Positions 45,300 to 57,112 are shown, counted from the stretch's first letter. The stretch is DNA of 64,000 nt from Thiothrix sp. UBA5583 (GCA_002425225.1 DILV01000038.1:1-64000); one strand, 5' to 3'. Made by a program: numbers and translations. Notes: generated by a model from the sequence alone, not told the origin.

Positions 45300-47288
45300 C
45301 TAGTTGAAAAAGAGGAACCAGGTAATCATCAACAGGATTCCCACGACCATCGAGAAAGCATAGTGATAGAGGTAACCCGTCTGAAGATGGCGTGCCACAC
45401 CAGCAAACCACCCAACCACTTTGGCAGAACCATTCACAATCAGGCCATCAATCACCAAGCGCTCACCCAATGACCACAAACTATTACCCAGATTCAACGA
45501 CCCCTTGGCAAATACCTTCTGGTTGAAATCATCCACGTAATACTTGTTATCCAGCAGGGAATGTAACCAACGGAACCTCTCGTAAGCCCAATCGGCAATC
45601 GAATCATTCTTCATGTAGACATACCAGGCCGCCGCTAGACCCGACATGGCCAACCAGAACGGAGGAGCCATCAGCCCGTGCAGAATGAAACCCATCACGC
45701 CGTGATACCCTGCACTAATTTCCTGGATGGAGAGGTGAGCCGACACAAGCGGATTATCCTCCTTCACAAAACCGTGTGCCTGATCATTGACATGAATTAC
45801 CCCTTTGAAGAAGTCACCCACCACCATCGGATCAAGGAAATAACCTGCCAAGACAGAAGGTATTGCCAACATGATCAATGGCAGCGTAACAACCCACGGG
45901 GACTCATGCAGATGGTGCATGGTATGGTCATCCATACGCTCTTCACCGTGGAAAACGAGGAAGAACATGCGGAAACTGTAAAATGCAGTAACAAACACGC
46001 CCAGCAGAACCAGCACATAAGCGTAACCCGCTGCTGCCTGATCAGAATGATGCACCGCTTCAATAATCAAATCCTTAGAGAAGAAACCCGAAAATCCGGG
46101 GAATCCAATCAGAGCCAATGAACCAATCAGGGATGTCCAGTAAGTAATGGGCATGTATTTCTTCAAACCACCCATTTTGCGGATATCTTGTTCATGGTGC
46201 ATGGCAATAATGACTGAACCGGCCGCCAGAAACAGCAATGCCTTGAAGAAAGCATGAGTCATCAAATGGAATACCGCTGCGGAATAAGCAGACGCACCCA
46301 AAGCCACCGTCATATAACCAAGCTGGGACAAAGTAGAATAAGCTACCACCCGTTTGATGTCATTCTGCACAACACCGATCAAACCCATGAAAAATGCGGT
46401 TGTCGCCCCGACCACCAGAATCAGGTTCAAAGCCGTATCAGACATTTCAAAGATGGGCGACATGCGTGCCACCATGAAAATACCGGCTGTCACCATGGTT
46501 GCCGCATGGATCAGTGCTGAAATAGGTGTTGGGCCTTCCATCGAATCCGGCAACCAAACGTGCAACGGAACTTGCGCCGACTTACCCATTGCACCAATAA
46601 ACAGACAAACAGCAATAAAAGTGAGCAACTCCGTTTCTACACCAGGCAACAGGACAAGCGGCGACTTGGCGATGTGCAACACGTCAAAAACTTCCTGATA
46701 ATCCAGCGTCTGGTAGAAAGTGACAATCGCGGCAATCCCCAGCAGGAAACCAAAATCCCCCACCCTGTTCACCAGAAACGCCTTCATGTTGGCAAAAATC
46801 GCTGTCTCTTTCTTGAACCAGAAACCGATCAGCAAATAGGACACCAGACCCACTGCTTCCCAGCCGAAGAACAACTGCATGAAGTTGTTGCTCATGACCA
46901 GCATTAGCATTGAGAAAGTAAACAGTGATATATAGCTAAAGAAACGCTGATAACCAGGATCTTCGTGCATATAGCCAATCGTATAGATATGCACCATCAG
47001 GGAGACGAATGTCACCACCAGCATCATCATGGTGCTGAGGTTGTCGAGCAGGAAACCCACTTCAAAGCGGATATCACCAATCACTGCCCACGTATACACC
47101 GTACCGTTATAGGTATTGCCATTGGACATGACATCATACGCCACCACCACCGACAACAGGAACGCCACCGCCACACCAAGGATTGTTACCCAATGCGCTC
47201 CAGCACGCCCGATCTTTTTACCAAACAGCCCCGCAACGATCGCCCCGAACAAAGACGCAAGCGGAATTGCTGTATAAATCGCTTCCAT
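45300..47288 (-). CDS. nuoL: NADH-quinone oxidoreductase subunit L
   Basis: Distal antiporter-like subunit with the long lateral helix. 662 residues (E. coli 613). FGWEAVGLVSYLLIGFW and GKSAQVPLHVWLPDSMEGPTP are the channel motifs; RVVAYSTLSQLGYM follows. Extra residues lie mainly between the channel core and the lateral helix (about 470-560). Three bases after nuoK. Confidence 0.97.
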   Translation of the reverse strand: MEAIYTAIPLASLFGAIVAGLFGKKIGRAGAHWVTILGVAVAFLLSVVVAYDVMSNGNTYNGTVYTWAVIGDIRFEVGFLLDNLSTMMMLVVTFVSLMVHIYTIGYMHEDPGYQRFFSYISLFTFSMLMLVMSNNFMQLFFGWEAVGLVSYLLIGFWFKKETAIFANMKAFLVNRVGDFGFLLGIAAIVTFYQTLDYQEVFDVLHIAKSPLVLLPGVETELLTFIAVCLFIGAMGKSAQVPLHVWLPDSMEGPTPISALIHAATMVTAGIFMVARMSPIFEMSDTALNLILVVGATTAFFMGLIGVVQNDIKRVVAYSTLSQLGYMTVALGASAYSAAVFHLMTHAFFKALLFLAAGSVIIAMHHEQDIRKMGGLKKYMPITYWTSLIGSLALIGFPGFSGFFSKDLIIEAVHHSDQAAAGYAYVLVLLGVFVTAFYSFRMFFLVFHGEERMDDHTMHHLHESPWVVTLPLIMLAIPSVLAGYFLDPMVVGDFFKGVIHVNDQAHGFVKEDNPLVSAHLSIQEISAGYHGVMGFILHGLMAPPFWLAMSGLAAAWYVYMKNDSIADWAYERFRWLHSLLDNKYYVDDFNQKVFAKGSLNLGNSLWSLGERLVIDGLIVNGSAKVVGWFAGVARHLQTGYLYHYAFSMVVGILLMITWFLFFN

Positions 47289-47291
47289 CGC

Positions 47292-47597
47292 TTACCCCTT
47301 CATCGCATCAAGTTCTTGAACATTGATCGTGCGCCGGTTACGGAACAAGACCACCAGAATCGCCAGACCAATCGCTGCTTCCGCCGCCGCGACGGTCAGG
47401 ATGAAAAACACGAACACCTGCCCCGCCATATCCCCCAGATAATGGGAAAACGCCACGAAATTCAGGTTGACCGACAGCAACATCATTTCGATACACATCA
47501 ACAGGATCAACACGTTCTTGCGGTTGATAAACATACCCGCCACGCTGATGGCAAACAGCAGAGCCGCCACAATCAGGAAATGCGACAAAGGAATCAT
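47292..47597 (-). CDS. nuoK: NADH-quinone oxidoreductase subunit K
   Basis: 101 residues, three helices, with the conserved glutamate in [17 protein letters not shown] and another in [13 protein letters not shown], both part of the E-channel. Overlaps nuoJ by four bases. Confidence 0.97.
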   Translation of the reverse strand: MIPLSHFLIVAALLFAISVAGMFINRKNVLILLMCIEMMLLSVNLNFVAFSHYLGDMAGQVFVFFILTVAAAEAAIGLAILVVLFRNRRTINVQELDAMKG

Positions 47598-48193
47598 GCT
47601 TGCTCCTTGGTTTCGGCTTTCATCTTCACCAGACGTACACGGTCTTCCCGTCTCACCTGCACCTGTTGACTAATATCCTGCTTACGCGCATCCGGGCGGC
47701 GGCGCAAGGTCAGCACGATAGCGGCAATAATCGCCACCACCAGAATCACCGCTGCAATTTCAAACGGGTACACGTAATCGGTATACAAAATCGCACCCAA
47801 CGCCTCGGTATTGTTGGCAGGTGCTGCGGCTGCGGGCGTGGTGGTCTGGAATGGCCCGCTTTGCAGCACCATAATCATTTCCACCGCAATCACTGCCGCC
47901 ACCAGGAAACCCACAGGCGCGTAGCGGGCAAACCCCTCTTTCAACGGATCAAGGTTCAAGTCCAGCATCATAATCACAAACAGGAACAGCACCATCACCG
48001 CCCCGACATAGACCAGCACCAGCACGATGCCGAGGAACTCTGCCTCCAGCAGCAACCACAGCGCGGCACTGGTGAAGAAGCTCAAAATCAGGCACAACGC
48101 CGCATACACCGGGTTGCGTACCGTCACCATCCCCACTGCCGCCGTCACTAACACAGCGGAAAACAGGTAAAAGATAATCTGCTCAAATGTCAT
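47594..48193 (-). CDS. nuoJ: NADH-quinone oxidoreductase subunit J
   Basis: 199 residues, five helices. [51 protein letters not shown] (conserved pi-bulge helix 3) is diagnostic. The C terminus is charged and longer than the helices require. AGGGG lies upstream of the ATG. Confidence 0.96.
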   Translation of the reverse strand: MTFEQIIFYLFSAVLVTAAVGMVTVRNPVYAALCLILSFFTSAALWLLLEAEFLGIVLVLVYVGAVMVLFLFVIMMLDLNLDPLKEGFARYAPVGFLVAAVIAVEMIMVLQSGPFQTTTPAAAAPANNTEALGAILYTDYVYPFEIAAVILVVAIIAAIVLTLRRRPDARKQDISQQVQVRREDRVRLVKMKAETKEQA

Positions 48194-48202
48194 GGCATCC
48201 CC

Positions 48203-48694
48203 TTAACGGTACGGCGCATCAGCGGCTTTCATTCTGGCAATTTCGGCTTCGTGCTTGTCGCCCACAGCCAGCAGTTTTTCCTTGGTCTGGATGTTTTCAC
48301 CGCGATTTTCAAAGTGATACTCGAAAATGTTGGTTTCCACAATCGCATCCACCGGACAGGCTTCCTCACAGAAGCCGCAATAAATGCACTTGAACATATC
48401 AATGTCATAGCGCGTGGTACGGCGTGTGCCGTCCGGGCGTTCTTCCAGATCAATGGTAATCGCCAGTGCCGGGCAAACCGCTTCGCACAATTTACAGGCA
48501 ATGCAGCGTTCCTCACCGTTCGGGTAGCGGCGCAGCGCGTGATGCCCCCGGAAACGGTTAGAAATCGGCGTCTTTTCTTCCGGGTACTGAATCGTCAGCT
48601 TGCGCCCGAAGAAATACTTGCCGGTTACGCCCATCCCTTGCATCAGCTCCCGCAGGCTGAACGACTTGACGTAATGTTTCAGGTTGAAACCCAT
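48203..48694 (-). CDS. nuoI: NADH-quinone oxidoreductase subunit I
   Basis: Peripheral-arm protein with two [4Fe-4S] clusters (N6a and N6b): [12 protein letters not shown] and [12 protein letters not shown]. 163 residues from the ATG at 48694 (a further upstream ATG would reach into nuoH and lacks a ribosome site); E. coli 180. GGGGG stands before the chosen start. Confidence 0.97.
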   Translation of the reverse strand: MGFNLKHYVKSFSLRELMQGMGVTGKYFFGRKLTIQYPEEKTPISNRFRGHHALRRYPNGEERCIACKLCEAVCPALAITIDLEERPDGTRRTTRYDIDMFKCIYCGFCEEACPVDAIVETNIFEYHFENRGENIQTKEKLLAVGDKHEAEIARMKAADAPYR

Positions 48695-48704
48695 ATCAGC
48701 CCCC

Positions 48705-49775
48705 TTACAGCCACGGTGTCCAGCCCAGCGCAATCGCCAGACCTTCGCCAAAAATCCACACCAGCGTCACCGGAATCAGAACCTTCCAACCCAGACGCAT
48801 GATTTGGTCATAACGGTAACGCGGGAATGTCGCGCGGAACCAGAAAAACAGCAGCATGAAGAACGATGCCTTCAGCAATAACCAATGGATGCCATCACCA
48901 AACAGCAAGCCAATCACGGGCGTATCGGTCAGGAAGGTTAAGCCTTGGAACGGTGACAACCAGCCCCCCAGGAACATCAGCGAAGTCAACGCGGAAATCA
49001 GCCACATATTGGCGTATTCGGCGAGGAAGAAAATCGAGAATGCCATGCCGGAATATTCCACATGGAAACCCGCCACGATCTCGGATTCACCCTCTGCCAC
49101 GTCAAACGGCGCACGGTTGGTTTCCGCCACCCCGGAGATGAAATACACCAGGAACAGACCGAACAATGGCCACACGAACCAGCTAAAAATACTGCCCGAT
49201 TGCGCCCGCACGATGTCACCGAGGTTCAAACTGCCGGAAGCCATCAGCACCCCGACCAGCGCGAAACCCATCGCAATTTCGTAGGACACCATTTGCGCCC
49301 CGATCCGCAGCGCGGAAAGTTGCGCATACTTGGAGTTGGACGCCCAACCCGCAATAATCACCCCGTACACACCCAGCGAAGTCAGTGCCAACAGGAACAG
49401 CAACCCGGCATTCACATCCGCCAGCACCATACCGTCACTAAAGGGTATGACCGCCCACGCCGCAAACGCAGGCCCCATTGCCAGCAAGGGCGCGATCAGG
49501 AACAGGAAGCGGTTGGATTTTTCCGGGACAACAATTTCCTTGAAAATCAGCTTGAACATATCCGCAAACGGCTGCAACAAGCCTTTGAAACCAACCCGGT
49601 TGGGGCCCAGACGCACCTGCATATAACCGATGATTTTGCGCTCGGCGTAAGTCGCGTAAGCCACCAGCAGGATCAACGGCAGCACGATTGCCACGATTTT
49701 GAGGACAATCATTACCAGCAATGCCAGCCAGTCGGGGAGGAATGCTGTCAACAGGTTGTTCAGAAACTCGACCAT
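48705..49775 (-). CDS. nuoH: NADH-quinone oxidoreductase subunit H
   Basis: Membrane subunit that forms much of the quinone-binding chamber. 356 residues (E. coli 325). [17 protein letters not shown] and [28 protein letters not shown] are the conserved loop sequences. Starts 4 bases after nuoG. Confidence 0.97.
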   Translation of the reverse strand: MVEFLNNLLTAFLPDWLALLVMIVLKIVAIVLPLILLVAYATYAERKIIGYMQVRLGPNRVGFKGLLQPFADMFKLIFKEIVVPEKSNRFLFLIAPLLAMGPAFAAWAVIPFSDGMVLADVNAGLLFLLALTSLGVYGVIIAGWASNSKYAQLSALRIGAQMVSYEIAMGFALVGVLMASGSLNLGDIVRAQSGSIFSWFVWPLFGLFLVYFISGVAETNRAPFDVAEGESEIVAGFHVEYSGMAFSIFFLAEYANMWLISALTSLMFLGGWLSPFQGLTFLTDTPVIGLLFGDGIHWLLLKASFFMLLFFWFRATFPRYRYDQIMRLGWKVLIPVTLVWIFGEGLAIALGWTPWL

Positions 49776-49779
49776 AACC

Positions 49780-52149
49780 TTACCCCGCCTTGCTTATCTG
49801 GAGAGAACCGAAGGCAGCACCCAACACGTTGGATACTTCGATACCGGACTGCACCCCGGCGCAACCTGCGGGAATACCTGCATCCAGCGTGGCAGGCAGC
49901 GTGATCGACACTGCACCTTGCGTCACTTTCAGCTTGTCGCCAGCAGCAACGCCCAGTTTGGCGGCATCGTCCGGGTTCAGCGCGACCGCCGCTTCCGGGA
50001 TCATCGCTTGCAGGGCTTTGGCACGGCGTACCAACGGGTCAGCGCGGTACATTTCCACGTCGCCGATGCGCTGGAAGAACCCCTCACCCCCTAGCCCCCG
50101 CACCCTGCCCCTTGCAGGGTCGTCCCTCAAGGGGAGAGGGGGAACAGAGGATTCTTCAGCCCCTCTCCCCTTGAGGGAGAGGGGTTGGGGTGAGGGGTAC
50201 GAATTATTGCAAACCTCTGCGCCGTGCAATTCCAGCTTGAGTTCAGCCGCAATTTCTTCGGTAGCGACCCAATCGAATTCGGGGACACCCGCCTGATTGC
50301 CGAGAACCCGCAGGATTTTCCAAGTTGGACGCGCTTCGCCGGGCGGCTCGGTTGCCCCCTTGAAGTGCTGCCAGTGACCCGCCGTGTTGACGAACGTGCC
50401 GGAAGTTTCCGCAAAAGTGGAGGCTGGCAGCAACACCGTCGCGTACTTGCGGGTAGTGTCATCGGCAAACGGTGCGATCACAACCACATTGTCAGCGGCG
50501 GACAATGCCTGCATCGCCTGCTGCGGATTGGCGAAATCGCCGAGTTCGGTATTCAGCAACACGAAAGTGCGGGTATTTTCGTTGAGGAACTCACCCACGG
50601 CTGCACCAGCTTGCTTGAGTTCGCGCCCACCGGACAAACGGTGTGGCACAACCCCGGCAATCCACGCGCCAATGCTGTTGGCACTTTCCGCCAGATAGCC
50701 GAACTTCGCGCCTGTCTGCTTGGCAATCTCGCTTGCCAGTGAACGCAACGCGGCAAAATCAGGGTGTTGGTTTGCCACATTGCCCAGCAGGACGACCGCG
50801 TTGTCAGCATCTTTCAACGCCTGTAGGGTCGGGTGACTGGCATCGCTGGCAATCGCGGCAAGGGCTTGCACCATGTCAGCAGGGGCAACCGCCTGTTGCG
50901 CCACATCGTAGTTGAAATCATACGCCCGTGGGTTGAGTGCCATCACCTTCGCGCCGTTGAGCGCAGCTTTGCGCAGGCGATGGTTGAGCATGGGTTGCTC
51001 TTGACGCACGTTCGAGCCAATCAGGAACACCGCGTTTTGCTGTTCCAGTTGCTCGATTTCCATCCCCAAGTAAGGGCAAACCGGGGCTGCCGCTTGGTCG
51101 GAGAAATCGCTCTGGCGCAGGCGGTGGTCGATGTTGCGGACATTCAAACCGCGCATCAGACGTTGGAACAGGTAGAGTTCTTCCAGCGTGGAAGTCGCGT
51201 TTGCCAACGCACCGATGCGAGCCGGGTCGGCGGAGCGCAGGATTTCGGCGGTAGCTTCCAGAGCCTGTTGCCAGCTCACTTCATACCAGTGACCATCGCG
51301 CTTGAGCATCGGCTTGGTAATGCGGTCAGGGCTGGCAATGCCTTGGTAGCTGAAACGGTCACGGTCGGAAATCCAGCATTCGTTGATGCTTTCATTGTCA
51401 CGTGGCACGGCACGCACCACTTCCTTACGGAAGGTATGCACCTGAATGTTGGAGCCGACACAATCGTGTGGCGCAATGCTGTCGTGGGCTTTCAGTTCCC
51501 ACGCCCGTGCCTTGTAACGCGATGGCTTGGCAGTCAACGCACCGACTGGACATAGGTCAATCACGTTGCCGGACAGTTCAGACTTGAGCGATTTTTCGAT
51601 GTAAGTGCCGATTTCCAGACGGTCGCCGCGCCCTACCCCGCCCATTTCGCGCATCCCGGCAACTTCATCGCCGAAGCGTACACAGCGGGTACACTGGATG
51701 CAGCGGGTCATTTCAGTTTCGATCAGCGGGCCAATGTCTTTGTCTTTGACCACGCGCTTGATTTCGGCGTATTGCGATTTGCTGCTGCCGTAACCCACCG
51801 ACACGTCCTGCAACTCACACTCACCGCCCTGGTCGCAGATGGGGCAATCCAGCGGGTGGTTAATGAGCAGGAACTCCATAATGGCTTTCTGCGCGTTTTT
51901 GGCTTTGTCGGAACGTGTCCAGAACTTCATGCCTGCACCCACCGGGGTGGCACAAGCGGGGACAGGTTTCCACGACTTTTCCATTTCCACCAGACACATC
52001 CGGCAGTTGGCGGCGATGGACAGCTTTTTGTGGTAGCAGAAACGCGGGATGGAAATCCCGTGCGCATCCGCGACTTCAATCAGCATTGCACCTTTACGCG
52101 CCTCGACTGGCTGGTCGTTAATCTCGATTGTGACGAATTCTTCTGCCAT
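49780..52149 (-). CDS. nuoG: NADH-quinone oxidoreductase subunit G (with repeat insertion)
   Basis: Iron-sulfur subunit that feeds electrons along the peripheral arm. 789 residues. N-terminal [2Fe-2S] domain ([15 protein letters not shown]), His-ligated cluster region, [14 protein letters not shown] and [16 protein letters not shown], then a molybdopterin-oxidoreductase-like fold without cofactor function. Residues about 651-691 ([19 protein letters not shown] to the Arg/Gly-rich stretch ending GGEGFF) do not belong to the family: they are the translation of a palindromic repeat inserted in the gene. The frame stays open and the C-terminal domain resumes with [18 protein letters not shown]. 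The insert should form a surface loop. Confidence 0.95.
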   Translation of the reverse strand: MAEEFVTIEINDQPVEARKGAMLIEVADAHGISIPRFCYHKKLSIAANCRMCLVEMEKSWKPVPACATPVGAGMKFWTRSDKAKNAQKAIMEFLLINHPLDCPICDQGGECELQDVSVGYGSSKSQYAEIKRVVKDKDIGPLIETEMTRCIQCTRCVRFGDEVAGMREMGGVGRGDRLEIGTYIEKSLKSELSGNVIDLCPVGALTAKPSRYKARAWELKAHDSIAPHDCVGSNIQVHTFRKEVVRAVPRDNESINECWISDRDRFSYQGIASPDRITKPMLKRDGHWYEVSWQQALEATAEILRSADPARIGALANATSTLEELYLFQRLMRGLNVRNIDHRLRQSDFSDQAAAPVCPYLGMEIEQLEQQNAVFLIGSNVRQEQPMLNHRLRKAALNGAKVMALNPRAYDFNYDVAQQAVAPADMVQALAAIASDASHPTLQALKDADNAVVLLGNVANQHPDFAALRSLASEIAKQTGAKFGYLAESANSIGAWIAGVVPHRLSGGRELKQAGAAVGEFLNENTRTFVLLNTELGDFANPQQAMQALSAADNVVVIAPFADDTTRKYATVLLPASTFAETSGTFVNTAGHWQHFKGATEPPGEARPTWKILRVLGNQAGVPEFDWVATEEIAAELKLELHGAEVCNNSYPSPQPLSLKGRGAEESSVPPLPLRDDPARGRVRGLGGEGFFQRIGDVEMYRADPLVRRAKALQAMIPEAAVALNPDDAAKLGVAAGDKLKVTQGAVSITLPATLDAGIPAGCAGVQSGIEVSNVLGAAFGSLQISKAG
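50080..50197. repeat. 118-bp palindromic repeat inserted in nuoG
   Basis: Bounded by perfect 11-bp inverted ends CCCCTCACCCC (50080-50090) and GGGGTGAGGGG (50187-50197). Inside are a 17-bp perfect inverted repeat CCCTCAAGGGGAGAGGG (50124-50140) with its complement at 50161-50177, and a smaller hairpin ACCCTGC / GCAGGGT (50102-50120). C/G-rich CCCTCTCCC...GAGGGTG-type palindromes are dispersed, often intergenic, repeats in several proteobacteria; here it is inside an essential-type gene. Confidence 0.9.
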
Positions 52150-52152
52150 GCC

Positions 52153-53433
52153 TTACCCCTTCGCCACCATGCTGCGCCCGTGCTGGACGTAGTATTCAAA
52201 TTCTGCGCGGAAGTGCTTGACGAAACTCCACACCGGCATTGCCGCCGCCTCGCCGAGCGCACAAATGGAACGCCCTTCGATATTGTGGGAAATTTCTTCC
52301 AGCCGCGTTACGTCTTCCATCTTGCCCTTGCCTTCCACAATGCGGGTCAGCATCCGGTACAACCAGCCAGTGCCTTCGCGGCACGGGGTACATTGCCCAC
52401 AGGATTCGGAAAAATAGAAACGGGAAATGCGTTGCAACACCTTGACCATATCGGTGGTGTCGTCCATCACGATGACCGCACCCGAACCCAGGTAAGAGCC
52501 AGCCTTGGCGATGGTGTCGTAATCCATCGTCAGCCCCATCATCACCTCACCGGGCAACACGGGGACGGATGAACCGCCCGGAATCACCGCTTTGAGCTTG
52601 CGCCCGTTGCGTACCCCGCCCGCCAGTGCCAGCAGTTCCGGGAACGGCATCCCCATCGGGATTTCAAAGTTGCCCGGATTGTTCAAGTGCCCGGACATGG
52701 AAAACAGCTTTTCGCCACCGGAATTCTTCACGCCCAAGTCAGCAAACCACTTGCCACCGTTGCGCATAATCACCGGAATCGAGGACAGCGTTTCAGTATT
52801 GTTGATGGTGGTCGGGCGACCGTACAAGCCAAAACTGGCCGGGAATGGCGGTTTGAAACGCGGTTGGCCTTTCTTGCCTTCCAGCGATTCCAGCAGCGCG
52901 GTTTCTTCGCCGCACACATACGCACCCGCGCCGAGTGTGCCGTGCAGGTCGAAATCGACCCCGCTGCCCTGAATGTTTTTGCCCAGCAAACCGAGTTCGT
53001 AGGCTTCTTTCACCGCTTGCTCGAAACGGATGAACGGCTCATCCATGAACTCGCCGCGCATATAGTTGTAACCAACCGTCGCACCGATGCTGTAACCGGC
53101 AATTGCCATGCCTTCCACCAGCGCGTGCGGGTTGAAACGCAGGATGTCACGGTCTTTGCACGTACCAGGTTCGGATTCATCCGAGTTGCAGACGATGTAT
53201 TTTTGCCCCGGCATATTGCGCGGCATAAAGCTCCACTTCATGCCAGTAGGGAAACCCGCACCACCGCGCCCGCGCAAACCGGATTCCTTAATGGTTTCAA
53301 TGATGTCTTCGGCAGGGGTCTTTTCGGCGAGGATTTTTTTCCACGCGGAATAACCGCCAACTTTCAGGTAGCTTTCCAGCGTGTGAGCTTGATCGCCAAA
53401 CTGGGTAGTGATGAAACAGACTTGATTTGCCAT
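52153..53433 (-). CDS. nuoF: NADH-quinone oxidoreductase subunit F
   Basis: NADH-binding flavoprotein, entry point of electrons. 426 residues (E. coli 445). Nucleotide/FMN motifs [16 protein letters not shown] and [19 protein letters not shown]; the [4Fe-4S] (N3) ligands [15 protein letters not shown] and a later Cys. Three bases before nuoG. Confidence 0.97.
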   Translation of the reverse strand: MANQVCFITTQFGDQAHTLESYLKVGGYSAWKKILAEKTPAEDIIETIKESGLRGRGGAGFPTGMKWSFMPRNMPGQKYIVCNSDESEPGTCKDRDILRFNPHALVEGMAIAGYSIGATVGYNYMRGEFMDEPFIRFEQAVKEAYELGLLGKNIQGSGVDFDLHGTLGAGAYVCGEETALLESLEGKKGQPRFKPPFPASFGLYGRPTTINNTETLSSIPVIMRNGGKWFADLGVKNSGGEKLFSMSGHLNNPGNFEIPMGMPFPELLALAGGVRNGRKLKAVIPGGSSVPVLPGEVMMGLTMDYDTIAKAGSYLGSGAVIVMDDTTDMVKVLQRISRFYFSESCGQCTPCREGTGWLYRMLTRIVEGKGKMEDVTRLEEISHNIEGRSICALGEAAAMPVWSFVKHFRAEFEYYVQHGRSMVAKG

Positions 53434-53437
53434 GTGC

Positions 53438-53959
53438 TTACTCCAGCCCGTCCAGAATCTCGTCCACTTTCGCGGGGGTGAGATGGGTGTGATACACGTG
53501 GTTGACCTGGATCATTGGCGCACTACTGCACGCTGCCAGACACTCTTCTTCCATTTTGAGGAAGAATTTGCCATCGGCGCTCGCTTCACCCAGCTTGATA
53601 CCAAGTTTGTTTTCAATGTGACTGAGGATTTCATCCGAACCACACAACATGCAGGAGACATTGGTACACACCGAAATGCTGTATTTTGCCGCCGACTTCT
53701 TGTCCAGTTCGTACATGGAGTAAAAGCTGGCGACTTCGTATACCGCGATTTCTGGCAAGCCGAGGTAATCGGCAACCGCATCCATTTTCTCACGTGACAG
53801 GTAGTGGTCTTCGTGCATGACAGCACGTAATGCGGCCAGCAGTGCGGACTGTTTCTTGTCGTCCGGGTAACGTTTCAGCCAAGCGTCAATCTCGTCCCGC
53901 TCGTGATGACTGAGCAGGTCGCGTTTGCGCTTGAGCATGGTGATGGGCTGTTCAGTCAT
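53438..53959 (-). CDS. nuoE: NADH-quinone oxidoreductase subunit E
   Basis: [2Fe-2S] (N1a) subunit paired with NuoF. 173 residues. Cluster ligands in [11 protein letters not shown] and [10 protein letters not shown]. The ATG at 53959 shares a base with the nuoD stop (TGATG); a TTG one codon earlier is less likely. Confidence 0.96.
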   Translation of the reverse strand: MTEQPITMLKRKRDLLSHHERDEIDAWLKRYPDDKKQSALLAALRAVMHEDHYLSREKMDAVADYLGLPEIAVYEVASFYSMYELDKKSAAKYSISVCTNVSCMLCGSDEILSHIENKLGIKLGEASADGKFFLKMEEECLAACSSAPMIQVNHVYHTHLTPAKVDEILDGLE

Positions 53960-55212
53960 CAACGGTCAACCTCGCCGAAAACAATATCTTGTGTGCCGAT
54001 AATCGCCACTACGTCAGCCAGCATATGGCCTTTCGCCATTTCGTCGATGCCGGAAAGATGGGCAAAACCGGGAGCGCGGATTTTCAAACGGTAGGGCTTA
54101 TTCGCCCCGTCGGAGAGGATATAGCAGCCAAACTCACCCTTGGGGTGTTCTACAGCGGCATAGGCTTCACCTTCCGGCAAACAGTAGCCTTCGGTCATCA
54201 GCTTGAAGTGCTGGATCAGCGCCTCCATATCCTGCTTCATTTCGCCACGTTTGGGTGGAGCAACCTTGCTGTCTTCCAACATGACAGCTCCCGGATTTTT
54301 ACGCAGCCAGTCGATGCACTGTTTGATAATGCGGTTGGACTGGCGCATTTCTTCAACACGTACCAGATAACGGTCGTAGCTATCACCGTGCGTTCCGACC
54401 GGAATGTCGAAATCCATCTTATCATAAGCAGCATACGGCTGCTTCTTGCGCAAATCCCATTCGATACCCGAACCGCGCAACATTGCCCCGCTGAAACCGA
54501 GTTGCAGCGCACGCTCCGGTGATACCACGCCGATTCCAACCAGACGCTGTTTCCAGATGCGGTTGTCAGTCAGCAGGGTTTCGTACTCATCCACATAGCC
54601 GGGGAAACGGTTGGTGAAATCTTCCAGGAAGTCCAACAGTGAGCCGCCACGGTTAGCATTCAGGCGTTTGGCTTCAGCTTCGGTGCGGAAACGGTTAGGC
54701 AGGAACTGCGGCATGGAATCCGGCAGGTCACGATAGACCCCACCTGGACGGTAATAAGTCGCGTGCAAACGTGCACCGGATACCGCTTCATAAGCATCCA
54801 TCAAATCTTCACGTTCACGGAAGGCGTACAGGAACATGGTCATTGCACCCACGTCCAGCGCATGTGCACCAATCCACAACAAGTGGTTGAGGATGCGGGT
54901 CACTTCGTCAAACATGGTGCGGATGTAGAGCGCACGTTCCGGGGCAGTAATACCGAGCAGCTTCTCAATTGCGAGCACGTAGCCATGTTCGTTGCACATC
55001 ATCGACACGTAGTCGAGGCGATCCATGTAGCCAATGCTTTGGTTGTAAGGCTTGCTTTCCGCCAGCTTTTCCGTGCCACGGTGCAGCAGACCGATGTGCG
55101 GGTCGGCACGGACGATGTTTTCACCATCCATTTCCAACACCAGACGCAACACGCCGTGCGCTGCCGGGTGGGCTGGACCAAAGTTCAGCGTAAAGTTACG
55201 AATTTCAGGCAT
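53959..55212 (-). CDS. nuoD: NADH-quinone oxidoreductase subunit D
   Basis: 49-kDa-type subunit lining the quinone site. 417 residues. [17 protein letters not shown] and [28 protein letters not shown] are diagnostic; the C terminus ends DIVFGEVDR. NuoC and NuoD are separate genes here, unlike the E. coli fusion. Overlaps nuoC and nuoE by one base each. Confidence 0.97.
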   Translation of the reverse strand: MPEIRNFTLNFGPAHPAAHGVLRLVLEMDGENIVRADPHIGLLHRGTEKLAESKPYNQSIGYMDRLDYVSMMCNEHGYVLAIEKLLGITAPERALYIRTMFDEVTRILNHLLWIGAHALDVGAMTMFLYAFREREDLMDAYEAVSGARLHATYYRPGGVYRDLPDSMPQFLPNRFRTEAEAKRLNANRGGSLLDFLEDFTNRFPGYVDEYETLLTDNRIWKQRLVGIGVVSPERALQLGFSGAMLRGSGIEWDLRKKQPYAAYDKMDFDIPVGTHGDSYDRYLVRVEEMRQSNRIIKQCIDWLRKNPGAVMLEDSKVAPPKRGEMKQDMEALIQHFKLMTEGYCLPEGEAYAAVEHPKGEFGCYILSDGANKPYRLKIRAPGFAHLSGIDEMAKGHMLADVVAIIGTQDIVFGEVDR

Positions 55213-55928
55213 TAGTCTTCGCGCTCCTGTGGCTGGGAGAACCGCGCGTCATCGCGGATGGTGCGCGGCACGAGTACACGCGGGCCAATGGAGACAGGCT
55301 CGTAAATGACGCGCTTTTGCTCGGCATCGTAGCGCATTTCTACGTGTCCAATGAGCGGGAAATCTTTGCGGAATGGATGCCCGACGAAACCGTAGTCAGT
55401 GAGGATACGGCGCAGGTCAGGATGCCCACTGAACAGGATACCGAACAGGTCGAAGGCTTCACGCTCATACCAGTTGGCAGAACTCCAGACTTCCACCAAC
55501 GAAGGGACAACGGGAAAATCATTGTCATCACACCAAGTACGCACACGGACACGTAGGTTACGAGACACTGACAACAAATGGATGACGACAGCAAAACGCT
55601 TGCCAGTGGATACAGCAGCCTGCCCCTCTTCGTCAGCAAACGCAAACGGATCAGCCTCATTGGCTTGCGCGGCGCGACTGAAGCCAGTACGGGTAGCAGT
55701 AGTAACATCCCACTCCGCATCACCGTAAGTGAGGTAATCCACTCCACACAAATCAGTCAACTGGGCGCAATCAAGCATTTCGTTGTAACGCAGGAAACGA
55801 GCAACCTCCAGCCATTGATCAGCAGAAACATCCAGCGTCAGTTCACCAAATGCCAACTTGATGGAAGACAGCTTGCCAGCCAGTCCGTCCTGAAGATAAT
55901 CCTTGATGAATTCGAGTGATACAGCCAT
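55212..55928 (-). CDS. nuoC: NADH-quinone oxidoreductase subunit C
   Basis: 30-kDa-type peripheral subunit. 238 residues. Conserved [41 protein letters not shown] near the C terminus. An acidic insertion-like stretch ([13 protein letters not shown]) lies in the middle. Three bases after nuoB. Confidence 0.96.
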   Translation of the reverse strand: MAVSLEFIKDYLQDGLAGKLSSIKLAFGELTLDVSADQWLEVARFLRYNEMLDCAQLTDLCGVDYLTYGDAEWDVTTATRTGFSRAAQANEADPFAFADEEGQAAVSTGKRFAVVIHLLSVSRNLRVRVRTWCDDNDFPVVPSLVEVWSSANWYEREAFDLFGILFSGHPDLRRILTDYGFVGHPFRKDFPLIGHVEMRYDAEQKRVIYEPVSIGPRVLVPRTIRDDARFSQPQERED

Positions 55929-55931
55929 GAA

Positions 55932-56408
55932 TTACCGCGCTATGGTGTTGGTTCGACGGATTTTGTTCTGCAACTGGATGATTCCGTACAGCAACGCTTC
56001 AGCCGTGGGTGGGCAACCCGGCACATAGATATCTACTGGCACGATACGGTCACAGCCACGCACCACCGCATAGGAATAGTGGTAATAACCACCACCGTTG
56101 GCGCAAGACCCCATCGAAATCACCCAGCGGGGTTCCGCCATCTGATCGTAAACCTTGCGCAGTGCCGGAGCCATCTTGTTGGTCAGTGTCCCTGCCACGA
56201 TCATCACGTCCGACTGACGTGGACTGGGGCGGAACACAATACCGAAACGGTCAAGGTCATAACGTGCTGCACCGGCGTGCATCATTTCCACTGCGCAACA
56301 AGCCAGACCAAAGGTCATGGGCCACAGCGAACCGGTACGCGCCCAGTTGATCAGGGCATCGGCTGTCGTGGTGACGAAGCCTTTCTCCAGAATGCCTTCT
56401 ACTCCCAT
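55932..56408 (-). CDS. nuoB: NADH-quinone oxidoreductase subunit B
   Basis: Carries cluster N2, the last cluster before quinone. 158 residues from the ATG at 56408, chosen because the family begins [17 protein letters not shown]; an ATG at 56429 lies deeper in nuoA. Ligands: the tandem Cys in [10 protein letters not shown], then GSCANGGGY and [11 protein letters not shown]. Overlaps nuoA by 10 bases. Confidence 0.97.
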   Translation of the reverse strand: MGVEGILEKGFVTTTADALINWARTGSLWPMTFGLACCAVEMMHAGAARYDLDRFGIVFRPSPRQSDVMIVAGTLTNKMAPALRKVYDQMAEPRWVISMGSCANGGGYYHYSYAVVRGCDRIVPVDIYVPGCPPTAEALLYGIIQLQNKIRRTNTIAR

Positions 56409-56755
56409 TCCAGCGCCCCTTTCTTCCATTCGTAAATGAAACCGACAATCAGGATTGTCAGGAAAATCCCCATGGCAACAATGCCAAACACACCGATGGT
56501 ATCCAGCACCACAGCCCAGGGAAACAAAAATGCAATTTCAAGATCGAAGATGATGAACAGGATTGCAACTAAGTAGTATCGCACGTCAAATTTCATGCGT
56601 GCGTCTTCAAAGGCAGGAAAGCCACACTCAAACGGTGAGTCTTTTTCCGTGTCGGGACGGCGCGGCCCTGCCAGCAAACCCAAGCCCAGCAGAATAACTG
56701 CCAAACCGAAGCCTACTGCCAGAAACACGAGAATAGGAAGGTATTCTCCTAGCAT
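56399..56755 (-). CDS. nuoA: NADH-quinone oxidoreductase subunit A
   Basis: Three-helix membrane subunit, first gene of the operon. 118 residues from the ATG at 56755, with AGGAG upstream. [33 protein letters not shown] is the conserved loop-helix (Cys loop near quinone site). A longer frame reaching 56842 was not chosen as it lacks a ribosome site and family similarity. Confidence 0.97.
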   Translation of the reverse strand: MLGEYLPILVFLAVGFGLAVILLGLGLLAGPRRPDTEKDSPFECGFPAFEDARMKFDVRYYLVAILFIIFDLEIAFLFPWAVVLDTIGVFGIVAMGIFLTILIVGFIYEWKKGALEWE

Positions 56756-57072
56756 TATGTAACTCCTGGTGCAAACCGTTCGTGCCTCTCTCACTTCCGG
56801 TCGTATGTCGTCATGATCACAAAACCACATGTTTTGTGCCATTGTTCATTATGGCATCGAATATAACGATGCATGAACGACAGATTAACTCCCCAAAGTG
56901 GGTATTGTCAGTATATCAACAATTACGAGCTTTGAGGCTTTACTCACTCAACTATTGAGTAACCATCGACCTTCAACAAGATTGTCAACATTGTAGGGAA
57001 GAATAGCCTGTTTTTATATAAATTTTCCGTAAATATGTCGACAATCTCAAGGAAAACAGAACCCCATAACGA
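56756..57072. promoter_or_regulatory. AT-rich leader/promoter region of the nuo operon
   Basis: 317 bases with no gene. It holds a 13-bp inverted repeat with one mismatch (AGATTGTCAACAT at 56979-56991 and ATGTCGACAATCT at 57035-57047) around a 43-base AT-rich centre, and a second dyad of TTACTC/GAGTAA type near 56940-56962. On the minus strand TTGACA occurs in the first arm, but no clear -10 follows at standard spacing. The nuo promoter should lie here because the tRNA-Leu terminator is just upstream. Confidence 0.5.
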
Positions 57073-57106
57073 AAAAAGCCTGTTACCTCAACAGTAACAG
57101 GCTTTT
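57073..57106 (-). terminator. Rho-independent terminator after tRNA-Leu
   Basis: AAAAGCCTGTTAC / GTAACAGGCTTTT, 13 bp, 7-base loop, and a run of six Ts on the minus strand, 7 bases after the tRNA end. Confidence 0.9.
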
Positions 57107-57112
57107 AAAGTT

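Noticed and set aside
56756..56842. 29-residue N-terminal extension of NuoA
   Set aside because: NuoA proteins start at the first helix, and AGGAG marks the ATG at 56755.
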